Assembly (NCBI GenBank): GCA_001586965.3
Contig: LUCW03001866.1
Location: 1 to 21,982 of the forward strand
DNA: 21,982 bases
DNA from: Sphaeroforma sirkka
Lineage: Eukaryota; Opisthokonta; Ichthyosporea; Ichthyophonida
Direction: 5' to 3'
Positions 1 to 8,408 of the stretch are shown here, piece after piece. The stretch's first letter is position 1. Each line of letters begins with the position of its first letter. The notes under the pieces are model-generated. The model had not been told where the DNA came from and ran no database searches. It saw only the letters and a program-made list of their open reading frames with translations. The position numbers and the translations under genes are program-made.

Positions 1-67
1 GCATCATATCAGCAATGAAGTCCAGATCACGCGTTCTCTTCCCAACGAGAGTAAACGCCCATTGAAC
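1..67. other. Left flank of element 1
   Basis: Only 67 bases of unassigned DNA lie before the LTR. No target duplication matching the right flank is present. Confidence 0.3.
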
Positions 68-676
68 TGTAAACCGGATGTATGTATTTCTGTTTTAAAA
101 CCATGCTGGTATAAACTAAGATACGATTTAAGTCAGTTAGGGATTTAGCAGTGGTAGCTCGTATAAGAATGATCAGGGACTGCCTCTTGTTATGAGCCTT
201 AATATCCTCCGATCACACAGGGACGTACCTCTGGTTGTTCTTTATTAAATAATTTTCACTAGAAGTACTAAGTGTTCATGACCACATGCCTAATTTGTAA
301 ATAGACATAAGAACGTAAGTCAAGTTAATACATTGGCTAATATAAATAAAGTTCCATCTGAAGAAAAGTTAAAAAAGAAAAAGACTTATTAGATTTTGGA
401 GATTGGCGGGAAGACCAAAACCTGTAAGTAGTAGTTCAGAGATTATAAAATTTAGCCTTTTATAATATCCTAAATCTACTATCGTCTCAAATAGGTCCAA
501 GCAAATGAGTCATACCAAATACTCAGGCTATTGGAGCCATCCAAAGTGAATTTAGAACACTTTGGAAATATTGGAAAAAGAATTTGTATTAAATTGTTTT
601 TAAATACAATTAAAACCAATATGTTATCTCATTTGATCTTGATATTTTAGACTGACCGGAGGCCGGTATTTCTACA
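68..676 (-). repeat. 3' LTR of element 1
   Basis: This is the downstream LTR relative to the minus-strand coding direction. It is a near-full-length copy of 7810-8408, with the best-conserved block around 240-660. It carries TG...CA ends and lies directly against the polypurine tract. Differences from its partner include many homopolymer-length changes, for example ccggt versus ccgt near the end. The first 45 bases on the plus strand are the most diverged. Confidence 0.9.
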
Positions 677-690
677 TAGCCCCCCAATAA
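677..690 (-). promoter_or_regulatory. Polypurine tract of element 1
   Basis: Read on the minus strand this is ATTGGGGGGCTA immediately before the LTR start TGTAGAAA. A G6 purine run abutting the 3' LTR is where plus-strand DNA synthesis is normally primed. It confirms both the element's orientation and the inner LTR boundary. Confidence 0.7.
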
Positions 691-803
691 CTTTTAGGAT
701 TACGGACGTACGTGAAGGTACGATCTAGTTCGTAAAGCGAAAACCAAAGTAAAACGGTTTCGGTCATGGCTTATCGAGTAAGTATATGCCTATATGTACG
801 AGT

Positions 804-1060
804 TCAAGACTCATGTTGTACTCTATGTCGTTTAGTATTTGGTCCAGTAACCATTTCCGATGTAGGTGTCTTACGTTTATTACTTGGTAAGGTAATAGCC
901 AAAGGTTGTTCTTCAATAGTAAGTAAGTTCGAAGGATTTTTTGCTCTGTTGGTAAGCAGATCAGAAAGTTTAGTCACAAAGGAAGTAGGTGGCAAATAGG
1001 GAATTTCAGATCCATCCTGGTTTGTAGTCACCTGAGGAAACCCTTTCCGCTTATCTCATG
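804..1060 (-). pseudogene. Possible C-terminal pol tail of element 1
   Basis: An open stretch of about 75 codons lies between the integrase end and the polypurine tract, in a different frame from the integrase C-terminus. Its composition is protein-like, Thr/Ser/Pro-rich, and it has two basic patches (NKRKTP and TKRHR) resembling nuclear-localisation signals near its end. Such a tail could be the natural end of pol after a frameshift near 1060. I recognise no domain. It may equally be fortuitous. Confidence 0.3.
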
Positions 1061-1146
1061 TGTGTGTTCTTATGTAGACGCTTATTCCATTTCGTATTAA
1101 AAATACGAAGGAATTCGCAAGATTCATGAAATGCATCGGAAGTTAG

Positions 1147-1644
1147 TCAAGCTACTGTTACATCCATAAAACGGGTCTTGTAGTACGTGTAACCGTCTTC
1201 GGATGTTTTGTCAATTATATCTTTGACTTGTGACTCCATAACTGGGACATCAGAATCAAATAAGCGAGCGAATGAGAGTTCGGAGGTAGGGATACGGTGA
1301 GTGCCTAGATTAGTTGCGCTAGTACCATCTGTGTTATTCACTTCGTAAGTATCACTCTTCTCATCATGGTAGGAAATAACAAAAGGTCCGATTGTCATAG
1401 AAGAGAGTTCGATAACGTTGGCATTGCGATTTATAATGTTAATATAATCGCCAACTTTGAACTGAACAATGTTCTTAGTGTTATCCCAACGGTCATACGC
1501 TTTAAGTAGGACACGATTTTTATGCTCGAGTAAACAGGGATAAACAACGTTTTGCATATGCTCGATCTTTTGTAGCCACGGAGTAACGTGTTTATCGGGC
1601 GCAGTTTTGTCAAGCTTTTGTTTGTAATTCACTATAGCGGCCAA
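1147..1644 (-). pseudogene. Element 1 integrase C-terminal domain with chromodomain-like end
   Basis: This 165-codon piece continues the integrase from the next frame after a one-base indel near 1635. Residues about 60-110 (FKVGDYINI, then IGPFVISYHDEKSDTYEV) match the SH3-like C-terminal integrase domain, with its VGD and GPF motifs. The end (QVKDIIDKTSEDGYTYYKTRF) looks like the first strands of a chromodomain, but a TGA at 1147-1149 cuts it off. In-frame codons after the stop (FHESCEFLRIF) resemble the closing helix. In active gypsy chromoviruses such a tail directs integration to modified histones; here it is weak and broken. Confidence 0.65.
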
Positions 1645-2000
1645 CGAAATAGTGAAACGGGAGTGTTCCAGTTTGAGGATTCATGCAGTTATTCATTTGA
1701 GTCTGAACCCATTCCAAATGATAAGGCCACATATCCTCAACGTCATCTAGTGCGGTACGCAATAGCCTCTTTAGTTCTCTATGACGTGTCTCATTTGCAC
1801 CCTGCGTTTGAGGTTTATAAGGAACACCACGCCTATGAGTCATGCCTGATACGAGTATAAGTGCCTCCGTTACGTCGGTACAAAACTCACTCACCGTTAT
1901 CAGAACATAGTACTCGGGGAAACCGAAGTCATTAAAGACGTGACAGCATATCTCTGCCACTGTTTGCGGGCGTTTGTTTGGTATTGCATAAAGCAAGTTA
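1610..2000 (-). pseudogene. Element 1 integrase catalytic core, distal half
   Basis: Reading starts inside the core because the 2005-2762 insertion separates it from the proximal half. It contains FGFPEYY, then the region of the second catalytic Asp, then GVPYKPQTQGANETRHRELKRLL with the catalytic Glu in GANE. The second catalytic motif (SDNG) is present in the DNA but out of frame: a one-base loss before it and a one-base gain after it make the frame read LITV. The end runs out of frame near 1635. This is half of a DD(35)E integrase and is not functional. Confidence 0.75.
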
Positions 2001-2004
2001 TAGC
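2001..2004. repeat. Target-site duplication, left copy (TAGC)
   Basis: TAGC here and at 2763-2766 flank the 2005-2762 insertion. Removing the insertion and one copy joins the integrase reading frame exactly (Ser-Gly-Tyr then Asn-Leu-Leu-Tyr). The joined segment has the same length as the matching part of element 2. An A shared at the right edge would allow a 5-bp ATAGC reading instead. Confidence 0.75.
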
Positions 2005-2762
2005 TGTAAATATCGGTCTCTTAAGGCGGTATAAACATCTTAGAGCTACTAAACGTAAAAAAATCTTAAAGTCTATTAATAAGTTTTTTTAAGGATACGA
2101 ATTTTAGTCTGGTAATAAAGTTAGGTATACTCTCATAGAAATCAGCAATACTCTGGGGATTGTAAGGCTGAGACATTGCCTATATATCATCCTCCCAGTA
2201 CTGATTTCGCCGAAGGGATTTTATTTATGTTTTCGTTATCGTTATCGTCGAAACTAGTATTACTTGTTTCGTCGCACGAATTACTAAAACTAGTAAAATC
2301 TATCTTTAGAAAAAAAAAGTATAAAAAAAAAAAAAATACTCTTGATGTCCTTAGTTATTGCCTTAACCAATAACTGGCCACTTATCAAGAATTACCGACT
2401 TGCCATCATCAGACTGGCACATCTGGTTGGCTGAGCGGAGGTTAAACTAGGTAACCATTAAGGGTCTCTAGAAACCTATGTTCGGTTGAGCCATCTCGCT
2501 ACCGAAGTATTCAGATGTATATTTTGAGTGTTTATCTAGGTCTCTTAATAGACCTACTCCAAATATACTCTTTGACCTTGTCCACAGTCCCTTTAATGGG
2601 TCGGGGCCAAAATATCTGATTTGTAAAATGGAAAAGGTACTTGTAAATATAACCGTTAAAAACCATTTAATACACGTGCTTTTAATAGTACGTTTATAAT
2701 TTACGTACTGCTTAAGAGTACGTTTATTAACATAAGAGTAATGTGGAGGCCCGGCTATTACA
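2005..2762. mobile_element. Solo LTR or non-autonomous element inserted in integrase
   Basis: The 758-bp segment starts TGTAAATA and ends TATTACA, giving TG...CA ends with short imperfect terminal inverted repeats, and it is flanked by TAGC duplications. It has no credible gene. Inside are a perfect 7-bp hairpin (2537-2556), A/T homopolymers near 2310-2337 and two agtacgtttat motifs near 2690-2730. TG...CA ends and a 4-5 bp duplication suit a solo LTR left by recombination; a MITE-like element is the alternative. It resembles neither LTR pair in the window. It inserted after element 1. Confidence 0.7.
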
Positions 2763-2766
2763 TAGC
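2763..2766. repeat. Target-site duplication, right copy (TAGC)
   Basis: This is the right-hand partner of 2001-2004. It falls within the Gly-Tyr codons of the interrupted integrase, read on the minus strand. Confidence 0.75.
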
Positions 2767-3150
2767 CCGAAGCCACACATAAGAAATGACAGATATATAC
2801 ATCGCCAGTATGCTTGGATCGCGGGAGTTTGACCAAATCTACTATGACTCGGCGCATCGGTTGGTCTCCTGTCACACTTTTTAGGGGTGCCCAACCGTAG
2901 CGCTTGATCTGGTTCTTTTCACAATCAGTACAGCGTCGGTATACTTCACGTATGGTTTCTTTCAGCGCCGGGTGATCAAGCCCTGCACGAATAGCCATCT
3001 TATAAATATGCTCATATGCTCGATGAGTTAAACTATGTATTATTTTAACTCTACTTTCGAGCTCCTCTAAGTCAGTCAGATTCTGCGTAACGCTGGCTGG
3101 ATGAACCATAGTCCTGTTGAAAAGGGCAGCCTCAGTATCAGGAGGGTAGA
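2763..3150 (-). pseudogene. Element 1 integrase zinc-binding domain and first half of core
   Basis: This is the N-terminal part of integrase. An HHCC zinc finger is clear: H-x3-H-x30-C-x2-C (residues 25, 29, 60 and 63 of the open stretch ending at 3109). After it comes the first catalytic Asp in RRVIVDLVKLP (residue 91), then the strand ending VASGY. There the reading runs into the inserted element, and codons beyond 2763 belong to the insertion. Upstream the frame joins the methyltransferase-like region through a one-base shift near 3150. Confidence 0.8.
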
Positions 3151-3888
3151 CTCCTGAGATACATAATTGACAACATTGGATTGTTGAAGTATCTTCTTCA
3201 GTTGTTTCGCAACTCCTGGCTGTTCTTTAAGCAGCGCTTGAAGAAGTTGAGTGCGAGCTTTAGGTTCTCTTAGAGTTTTGAGTCTTTGATCCATGGCCTT
3301 AGCTAGTTCCATGTTCTTACAATCTAATGCCGTCTCAATCGGTATTACCTCGACTGCATTCTTGTTAGGTGCATGTGTTGTACGAGTCTTGAGCTTTTGT
3401 TCAAACTCGTTAGACTTCTCTAGTTTAGCTAAGAACTCGGTTGAGGGTTTCCACTTAGTGGTACCTGCAGGACCGATGTGACAAACGATGGTGTGTTTCC
3501 AAGGTGTCTTCTTAATAAAATACGATCCCTGATACAAGAACGTGTCGGTTTCACAGTCGACATAAATAGGTTCGTCTTGAATCATACTAATTAAATCACG
3601 TATCCATGGGTCGGAGTTACGTAAGGGACAACACAGCGTAATGGTAGATTTAGTAATATTAACATAATTTAACAACTGTGCGATAAGTTGACAAGGTGGG
3701 TTAGCCCACGCATTATGCTTTGATAAGTCAAGCTGAAATGCATCACCTTTAGGATGAGTCAACGACCTATAATCAGAAACCTGTTTGTTATGTTCTGCGG
3801 CGAACATATCAATAGTAAATGGACCCCATCTTGATTGAGCGAGGTTGAACCATCTCTTATTAAGCATCCAATCGGTTGCTAATAACTC
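3150..3888 (-). pseudogene. Element 1 Dam-like DNA adenine methyltransferase domain in pol
   Basis: Between RNase H and integrase lies a domain with WGPFTIDMFAAEHN (residues 14-27 of the open stretch starting at 3867), then GDAFQLD, then W-x-NPPC (54-59), then CCPLRNSDPW. The order D-x-F/C-A, acidic/DAF, [N]PP[W/Y/F] and a hydrophobic strand ending near a Trp is that of phage-type Dam N6-adenine methyltransferases, a domain known from DIRS-type retrotransposons. Cys replaces the usual aromatic after NPP, so activity is doubtful. The frame is continuous with RNase H except for one TAA (3886-3888). A Lys/Gln-rich linker of about 100 residues leads to integrase. Confidence 0.65.
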
Positions 3889-4340
3889 TTAAACTGTTCT
3901 CTGGTAGTCAGGGACAAGTCGAGAGAGCATGTCAGGAAGATGATTATGTATTCCTGGTATGTGTGTAATGTTAAAAGCAAACTTAGCAATAAAGTCATGC
4001 CAGCGGCTCACCAACTGTGAATCAGGGTTCATGTCTTTTAAATATGTGAACGACTTTTGATCACAGGCGACAGTGAAGTAACTTCCATAAAGGTAGTCTT
4101 TAAACTGTCTTAGCGCGGTAACTATGGCAAGGAGCTCTTGTTTAACGGTAGGGTATTTCCGTTGACTCTTATTATAACTCTTGCTGAAGAATTGTTTGTA
4201 ACGTGGTTTACCATTTATCGTTTGGTATAGCACTCCACCTACCGCTCGATCTGAAGCGTTGGTTGCTACTTGGAATGGGACGGCATCCACAGGGTATTGC
4301 ATGATGGGTGCGTCCATTACTTTACTTTTGATAGCTTGAA
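3889..4340 (-). pseudogene. Element 1 RNase H domain
   Basis: The RNase H of the gypsy polyprotein would degrade the RNA strand of the RNA/DNA hybrid. FQVATNASDRAVGGVLYQ occupies the first catalytic motif, but the usual TDAS reads TNAS (codon AAC at 4258-4260), losing an active-site Asp. KQELLAI keeps the Glu. ACDQKSFTYL keeps the next Asp but has Gln where the DHK motif has His. HIPGIHNHLPDMLSRL closes the domain as in gypsy. A one-base deletion near 4339 shifts the frame from the upstream AF-K segment. A TAA follows the domain. Confidence 0.85.
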
Positions 4341-5316
4341 TGCATCATCACATTCTCTAGACCAGAGTGCCAGGATCAATTTCTACCCCTGCTGCAGTTA
4401 CCTTGTAACCAAGTAAGTGTATAGTATCTTTAGCAAAAGAACACTTGTCCTCGTTAATCTTAAGTTTGGCATGGTTTAGTCGCTTTAAGACTTCCTTAAC
4501 GAGTTTAGCATGTTCATCTGCTGTCTTTGTAAAGATAACTATAACATCTAAATATACTGATACGTTATCCGACAGGTCCGCAAATAGTTACATCATAACT
4601 TGTTGGAAGAAAGAAGGTAACATGTGTAAGCCTTCAGGTGCACCTTTAAACTGGTACTTCTTACCTTGCCAAGTAAAGGAAAAGTATTTCCTATGAGGCT
4701 CATATATCTGTAGTTGATGGAATGCAGCTTTTAAGTCTATCTTGGAAAAGATAGTCGCACCCTTCATTTTGCGTAGTATCTCGCTTATCTTAGGTAAGGG
4801 AAAACTATGTTGCGGGATTAATTTGTTGATTGGCGAAAGGTCTAGTACTACTCTTGTTTTACTAAACGTTCCATCAGATTTATATTGATCGACCGCTAAG
4901 AGAGCTAAGTTAACTGGGGTTGCATCATAATTGATTTCAATTAGACCCTGTTTTAACCAATCTTCGATTTGGGTTTTGACAACGTCTTTGTGTCTCCAAC
5001 TCACGTAGTTATATGAAGGACACTTTAACTTAGAGAAGTCGATGTTTGTTAAGTCAAGTCTAACGTACCCATTAGAGAACTTAAACATACACCAGTCAGT
5101 TATTGCAATCTTCCTGTTTTGTATAATTAAGTCCATAATTATATCGGTGAAGTGCGGAATCATATCCTTTGCTTCACCTTCCGGAGGTTTAGGTATCTTC
5201 ATGTTATCATCTGACTGATCTTTATTTGGGTCTAGCCCATTAGGCAGACCAGTGAGAGTTACATCTAAACTGAGAAGATCAGTCATACCTATAATTAAAT
5301 TGTATTTCTGAGACAT
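4341..5316 (-). pseudogene. Element 1 reverse transcriptase, broken
   Basis: RT motifs run in order: ARRVVLDL-type TRVVLDLSPINKL, then FSKIDLKAAFHQL with the first catalytic Asp, then FTWQGKKYQFKGAPEGL, where gypsy elements usually have APFGL. An in-frame TAA (4588-4590) follows FFQQVMM. Beyond it the frame continues to the active-site box, which reads YLDV (codons 4554 down to 4543) instead of YLDD. After GVEID the sequence jumps near 4366-4372 straight to the LWSRECDDAF segment before RNase H. About 60 codons of RT thumb/connection present in element 2 are therefore missing. No activity is possible. Confidence 0.9.
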
Positions 5317-5317
5317 G

Positions 5318-5620
5318 TCATTTGACGATTAGGCGAGTCTTTACTTCTCTTCTATCTGACAACATTATGTGTACATAGTCAATGGCTTCATCGCAAGTGG
5401 TAATTTTGCCATTTCCCAAGATTAAACTAGTTGTTTCGTTATGGATAGCCATATCTGTAGCATAGGCTACTCGGCATGAGATAGCAGAGACTTCAGCCCC
5501 TGGATCAAAAAGTGCTATAACTTTTTCTCCATTTACATAAACGGTTTGAAATATACGTTCATCTCCTTTGGTATAGATTTTATTGAACTTTTTCTCATAA
5601 TCTTGCTCCAGTGCACACAT
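5318..5620 (-). pseudogene. Element 1 retropepsin (aspartic protease)
   Basis: This is a 100-codon protease. ALFDPGAEVSAIS (residues 36-48) is the retropepsin active-site loop, with Pro replacing Ser/Thr of the D-S/T-G triad, so it is probably inactive. TSLILGNGKI and the hydrophobic MLSDRREVKTRLIV follow. The frame is the same as gag: only gag's TGA and three codons (CAG TTC TAT) separate gag from the ATG. It leaves frame at 5318-5320 (TGA), where one extra base separates it from RT. Confidence 0.75.
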
Positions 5621-5629
5621 ATAGAACTG

Positions 5630-6703
5630 TCAGTGCTTAACTTGGACGTCCGGCATGTCCTTGCAATCATCTTTGTGCCAACCGTTAGTACCGTTGCAAG
5701 TAGTACACTCTTTCATATAGTGCCCAAAGTTTGGCTTGCCTGGTGCACACTTAACAGAGTCGTGCTTACCATTCCACTTGCCATCACGTTTAGTGAGGTT
5801 GTAACCACACTTCTTGCAAGGTACTCTCTCCTTCCTTTCACCCTTTGGTTCAGTAGAAGTAGAGCCTTTACCACCTCCAGCAGTAGTGCGAGGTTTCTTA
5901 GTAATACGCGCAGTGTTATTCTCTGTCGCGGTACGCTTAGCGGGCTGGATAAAGCTCGAGGTACTAAATACTCTAGCAGATGAGTTGGTATGCTTTTGAA
6001 CTATCTTCTCAAAGACAGACCAAGTCATAGATCGCAAATCACCATAGGCGATAATATCATTATTGACCTTCTTAAATAGGCTAGCCCCCAGAGTCTCCAT
6101 CATCTGACAAATTAATAAATATTCGTCAGTATAGGTACGACCTCCCATCCGAGTGTTCATATGTGTCATATGAGCTAGAGCACCTCGAATAGTAGTATCG
6201 TTCGGAAAGGTCTTGCGAGAGTCTAGAAGTTCACGGTCACGTGTATCTTCAAAGAAAGCGTTAAGTATATTTTCACGCAACTGGCGCCAGGGTAGGGCTT
6301 TCCAGTTGGGCTCATAGGCCTTCAAGATAATTTTCCATTCCTCTGACGCACAGAAGTGAATAAAGACATTCATCATCTGCTTAACCGTAAGGCTGGCAGA
6401 CTCCTTAAGTTGGTCAAAGGCCTTCAGTGTCTCCACTGTACTCCCATTAGTAGAGAAATCGACCTCAGCCCACGCGTTACCTAGCTGCTTTGTAAAGCTT
6501 GGTTCGAAGCGTTCACGAGGTTCACGCTCAGTGCTACGGGCTGCTAGTGCCAAGATAAAGTTTATCTCCTTTCTCTTGTTATCGATTAGATAGCGAATGG
6601 TATCCGCTTTCTTATCGTCAAGGTCAGAGTCATTCAATAGACGGTCCTCAAGGACTTGCATACCAGAACGTAATAGCCTGAGACGTTGTTGTCTGGTTCT
6701 CAA
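5630..6703 (-). pseudogene. Element 1 gag, capsid and zinc-knuckle part
   Basis: The 357 codons encode a largely helical capsid-like region (about 60-230, with WKALPWRQLRENILNAFF and the MNTRMGG... turn typical of retrotransposon gag). A basic Thr/Lys-rich linker follows, then two Cys/His clusters: C296-x2-C299-x14-H314-x4-C319 and C333-x2-C336-x6-H343-x3-C347. These spacings differ from the canonical CCHC knuckle; the second resembles the single cluster of element 2. The stop is TGA (5630-5632), followed in frame by protease. This segment itself is intact. Confidence 0.7.
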
Positions 6704-7621
6704 TCCTCGTCTTCAGTGCTAGAGTGAGTACTCTCTAGTGAGGTACTGGTATAACGATTACCAAAGTCATGATTACCAGAGTTAGATGGTAAATGAGGAT
6801 CGATGTTATGAGGGTGGTAATCTTCATCGATCTCCTTACGATCATAGCCTCTGACAGGGTTAAGTTTGTGAAGAGGGTGGTCGATTGTAGCTTCCAAGCT
6901 ATACAGATTGAATGTTGAAGTTTTACGCGTTTCAACAGCGATAACTGGCTCAGAGGTAACCCTGTTCGCTGGTAAACCAGAGGGCCTCAAGTTCGAATCC
7001 CGGTTCGGAATTTTTATTTTTCGGTATAGGAGGAATATCGGCCACGTGGGAAAAGATCGAAGGGTCAGAAACTGCGGTAGCGGCTAGCTCCTTCAAAAGC
7101 TCATCTTTGCGGTTCAAATAACGTCGAGATTGAGAAGATCCAACCACTCGTTGTCGAGATATGGCGTCCCCAACATTTGCGTTTTCCGCCCCAACATTCG
7201 GTGGCGAGGCATAATGGAACGCCGCCATCTTTGTTGATAGGTGGATTGGGCTGACTTTCAGTAGCAATAAACCGTCGATCTAGAGATGGATCCTCCACTT
7301 GTTCAGGAGATATAGCCTTTCTAATATCTGACTTTTCGTGGTCAGATGGCGAGCTGATGCCTGGACTGCACTACTAGGAGACACACGGACGCTGGCGAGC
7401 CTTTCCGCGGCAGTTGGGACCTCCTCTCTCAAGGCTTTAGGGTCCGACGAGTCGTCCTCAGAGTTTTTATCAGATCCAAGCTCAGAAACGACGTCCTCTA
7501 CAGCTTCAATGGCAGGCACAGTATCAGACGGACCAATGTCTCCAGTAACCTCAGGAACCTCAATAGGCTTAGCAGGCTTGGAGCTGGCGGCTCCCTTGTC
7601 TTTAGAATTTCCTTTAGCCAT
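6700..7621 (-). pseudogene. Element 1 gag N-terminal region, frameshifted
   Basis: An ATG at 7619-7621, 188 bp inside the 5' LTR, opens a Ser/Glu/Ala-rich, probably disordered N-terminus (residues 1-95). The reading then has to change frame at least three times (about 7320, 7190 and 6980) to reach the capsid part at 6703. Candidate segments include EDPSLDRRFIATESQPNPP, then RRYLNRKDELLKELAATAV, then NLYSLEATIDHPL and a Ser/Thr-rich stretch ending HSSTEDED. The change near 6980 coincides with an antisense tRNA-like relic, so part of this stretch may be inserted rather than original gag. Confidence 0.5.
6939..7010 (+). other. tRNA-Thr-like relic inside gag of element 1
   Basis: On the plus strand there is a box A match TGGCTCAGAGG (6946-6956) and a box B-like AGTTCGAATCC (6990-7000) at the 44-base spacing of a 72-nt tRNA. 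A T-run follows at 7011-7015. The middle (CTGGTAAACCAGAGG) resembles the 3' anticodon arm of tRNA-Thr(UGU) with about five bases of the loop missing. The T stem (TCAAG/CCCGG) has two mismatches and the acceptor arms do not pair, so it is not a working tRNA. A chance resemblance remains possible. Confidence 0.4.
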
Positions 7622-7809
7622 AGTAATAGCTCAAGAACAGGAAAATTAATAAGGTCTAGGTATAGTAACAAGCGTGTAGCTTACTTTAGGGTAGAATAGC
7701 CACTATGAGGTAGTATAGAATACTTACAGTCCTGTCGCTGGATAGTAAGCAATTGTTAGACAGTCTAGAAGCAGTACACTACGGTAACTACTAAATAACT
7801 AAAAAAATA
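7622..7809 (-). other. Element 1 leader
   Basis: This 188-bp untranslated leader lies between the 5' LTR and the gag start on the minus strand. No TGG-type primer-binding site complementary to a tRNA 3' end is visible next to the LTR. A TAGTTATTTAG motif (7801 down to 7791) lies nine bases from the LTR and resembles TAGTTACTTTAG at 10668-10679 in element 2. Confidence 0.4.
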
Positions 7810-8408
7810 TGTAAACTTCGATGGATATTTATATGTTCTAAACTATGATATATAAACTAAGATACAATTTAAGTCAGTTAGAATTTAGCATTTGTAGCTT
7901 TTGTAAGAATGATCGGGACTGCCTCTTGTTAAGAGCCTTAATATCCTCGGTGACACAGAACGTACCTCTAGCTGTTCTTTATTAAATAATTTTCACTAGA
8001 AGTACTAAGTGTTCATGACCACATGCCTAATTTGTAGATAGACATAAGAACGTGAGTCAAGTTATTACATTGGCTAGTATAAATGAAGTTCCATCTGAAG
8101 AAAAAAGAAAAAAAGAAAAAGACTTATTGGATTTTGGAGATTGGCGGGAAGACCAAAACCTGGAAGTAGTAGTTCAGAGATTATATTGTTTAGCTTATAA
8201 TATTTTACGTCTACTATCGTCTCAAATAGGTCCAAGCAAATGAGTCATACCAAACACCCAGGCTATTGGAGCCATCAATGTGAATTTAGAACACTTTGGA
8301 AATATTGGAAAAAGAATTTGTATTAAATTATTTTAAATAGAATTAAAAATCAATATGTTATCTCATTTGATCTTGATACTTAGACTGACCGGAGGCCGTA
8401 TTTCTACA
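7810..8408 (-). repeat. 5' LTR of element 1
   Basis: This is the upstream LTR in the coding direction and the partner of 68-676, with matching TGTA...TACA ends. It should hold the promoter and the transcript start. I cannot place a TATA box or polyadenylation signal with confidence. Confidence 0.9.

Larger units (their letters stand above)
68..8408 (-). mobile_element. Element 1: degenerate Ty3/gypsy-type LTR retrotransposon
   Basis: Two direct repeats of about 600 bp bound a minus-strand gag-PR-RT-RNaseH-methyltransferase-like-IN array. On the plus strand each LTR begins TGTAAAC and ends TTCTACA, a TGTA/TACA terminal inverted repeat. RNase H before integrase is the gypsy order. The element is inactive: gag and pol are broken by indels and stops, RT lacks about 60 codons, catalytic residues in PR, RT and RNase H are changed, and a 758-bp insertion sits in integrase. 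The flanks (63-67 tgaac; 8409-8413 aaatt) do not match, so no 5-bp target duplication survives or the ends came from different copies. The LTRs differ by many substitutions and small indels, so it is old. Confidence 0.9.

Noticed and set aside
766..999. Plus-strand open stretch of 77 codons at the 3' end of element 1
   Set aside because: It lies opposite the probable pol tail and has no motif; likely a shadow.
2415..2470. A box A-like TGGCTGAGCGG suggesting a tRNA-Leu or tRNA-Ser gene inside the 2005-2762 insertion
   Set aside because: No T-loop or box B at proper spacing and no pairing acceptor arms.
8052..8243. Plus-strand 63-codon open stretch inside the 5' LTR of element 1
   Set aside because: The LTR copy at 68-676 interrupts it with stops, so the reading is not conserved.
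68..8408. RIP-like C-to-T mutation as the cause of decay in element 1
   Set aside because: Some lesions are C-to-T or G-to-A transitions, but transversions, indels and a T-to-C change (DSG to DPG) are as common by eye; no dinucleotide statistics could be run.
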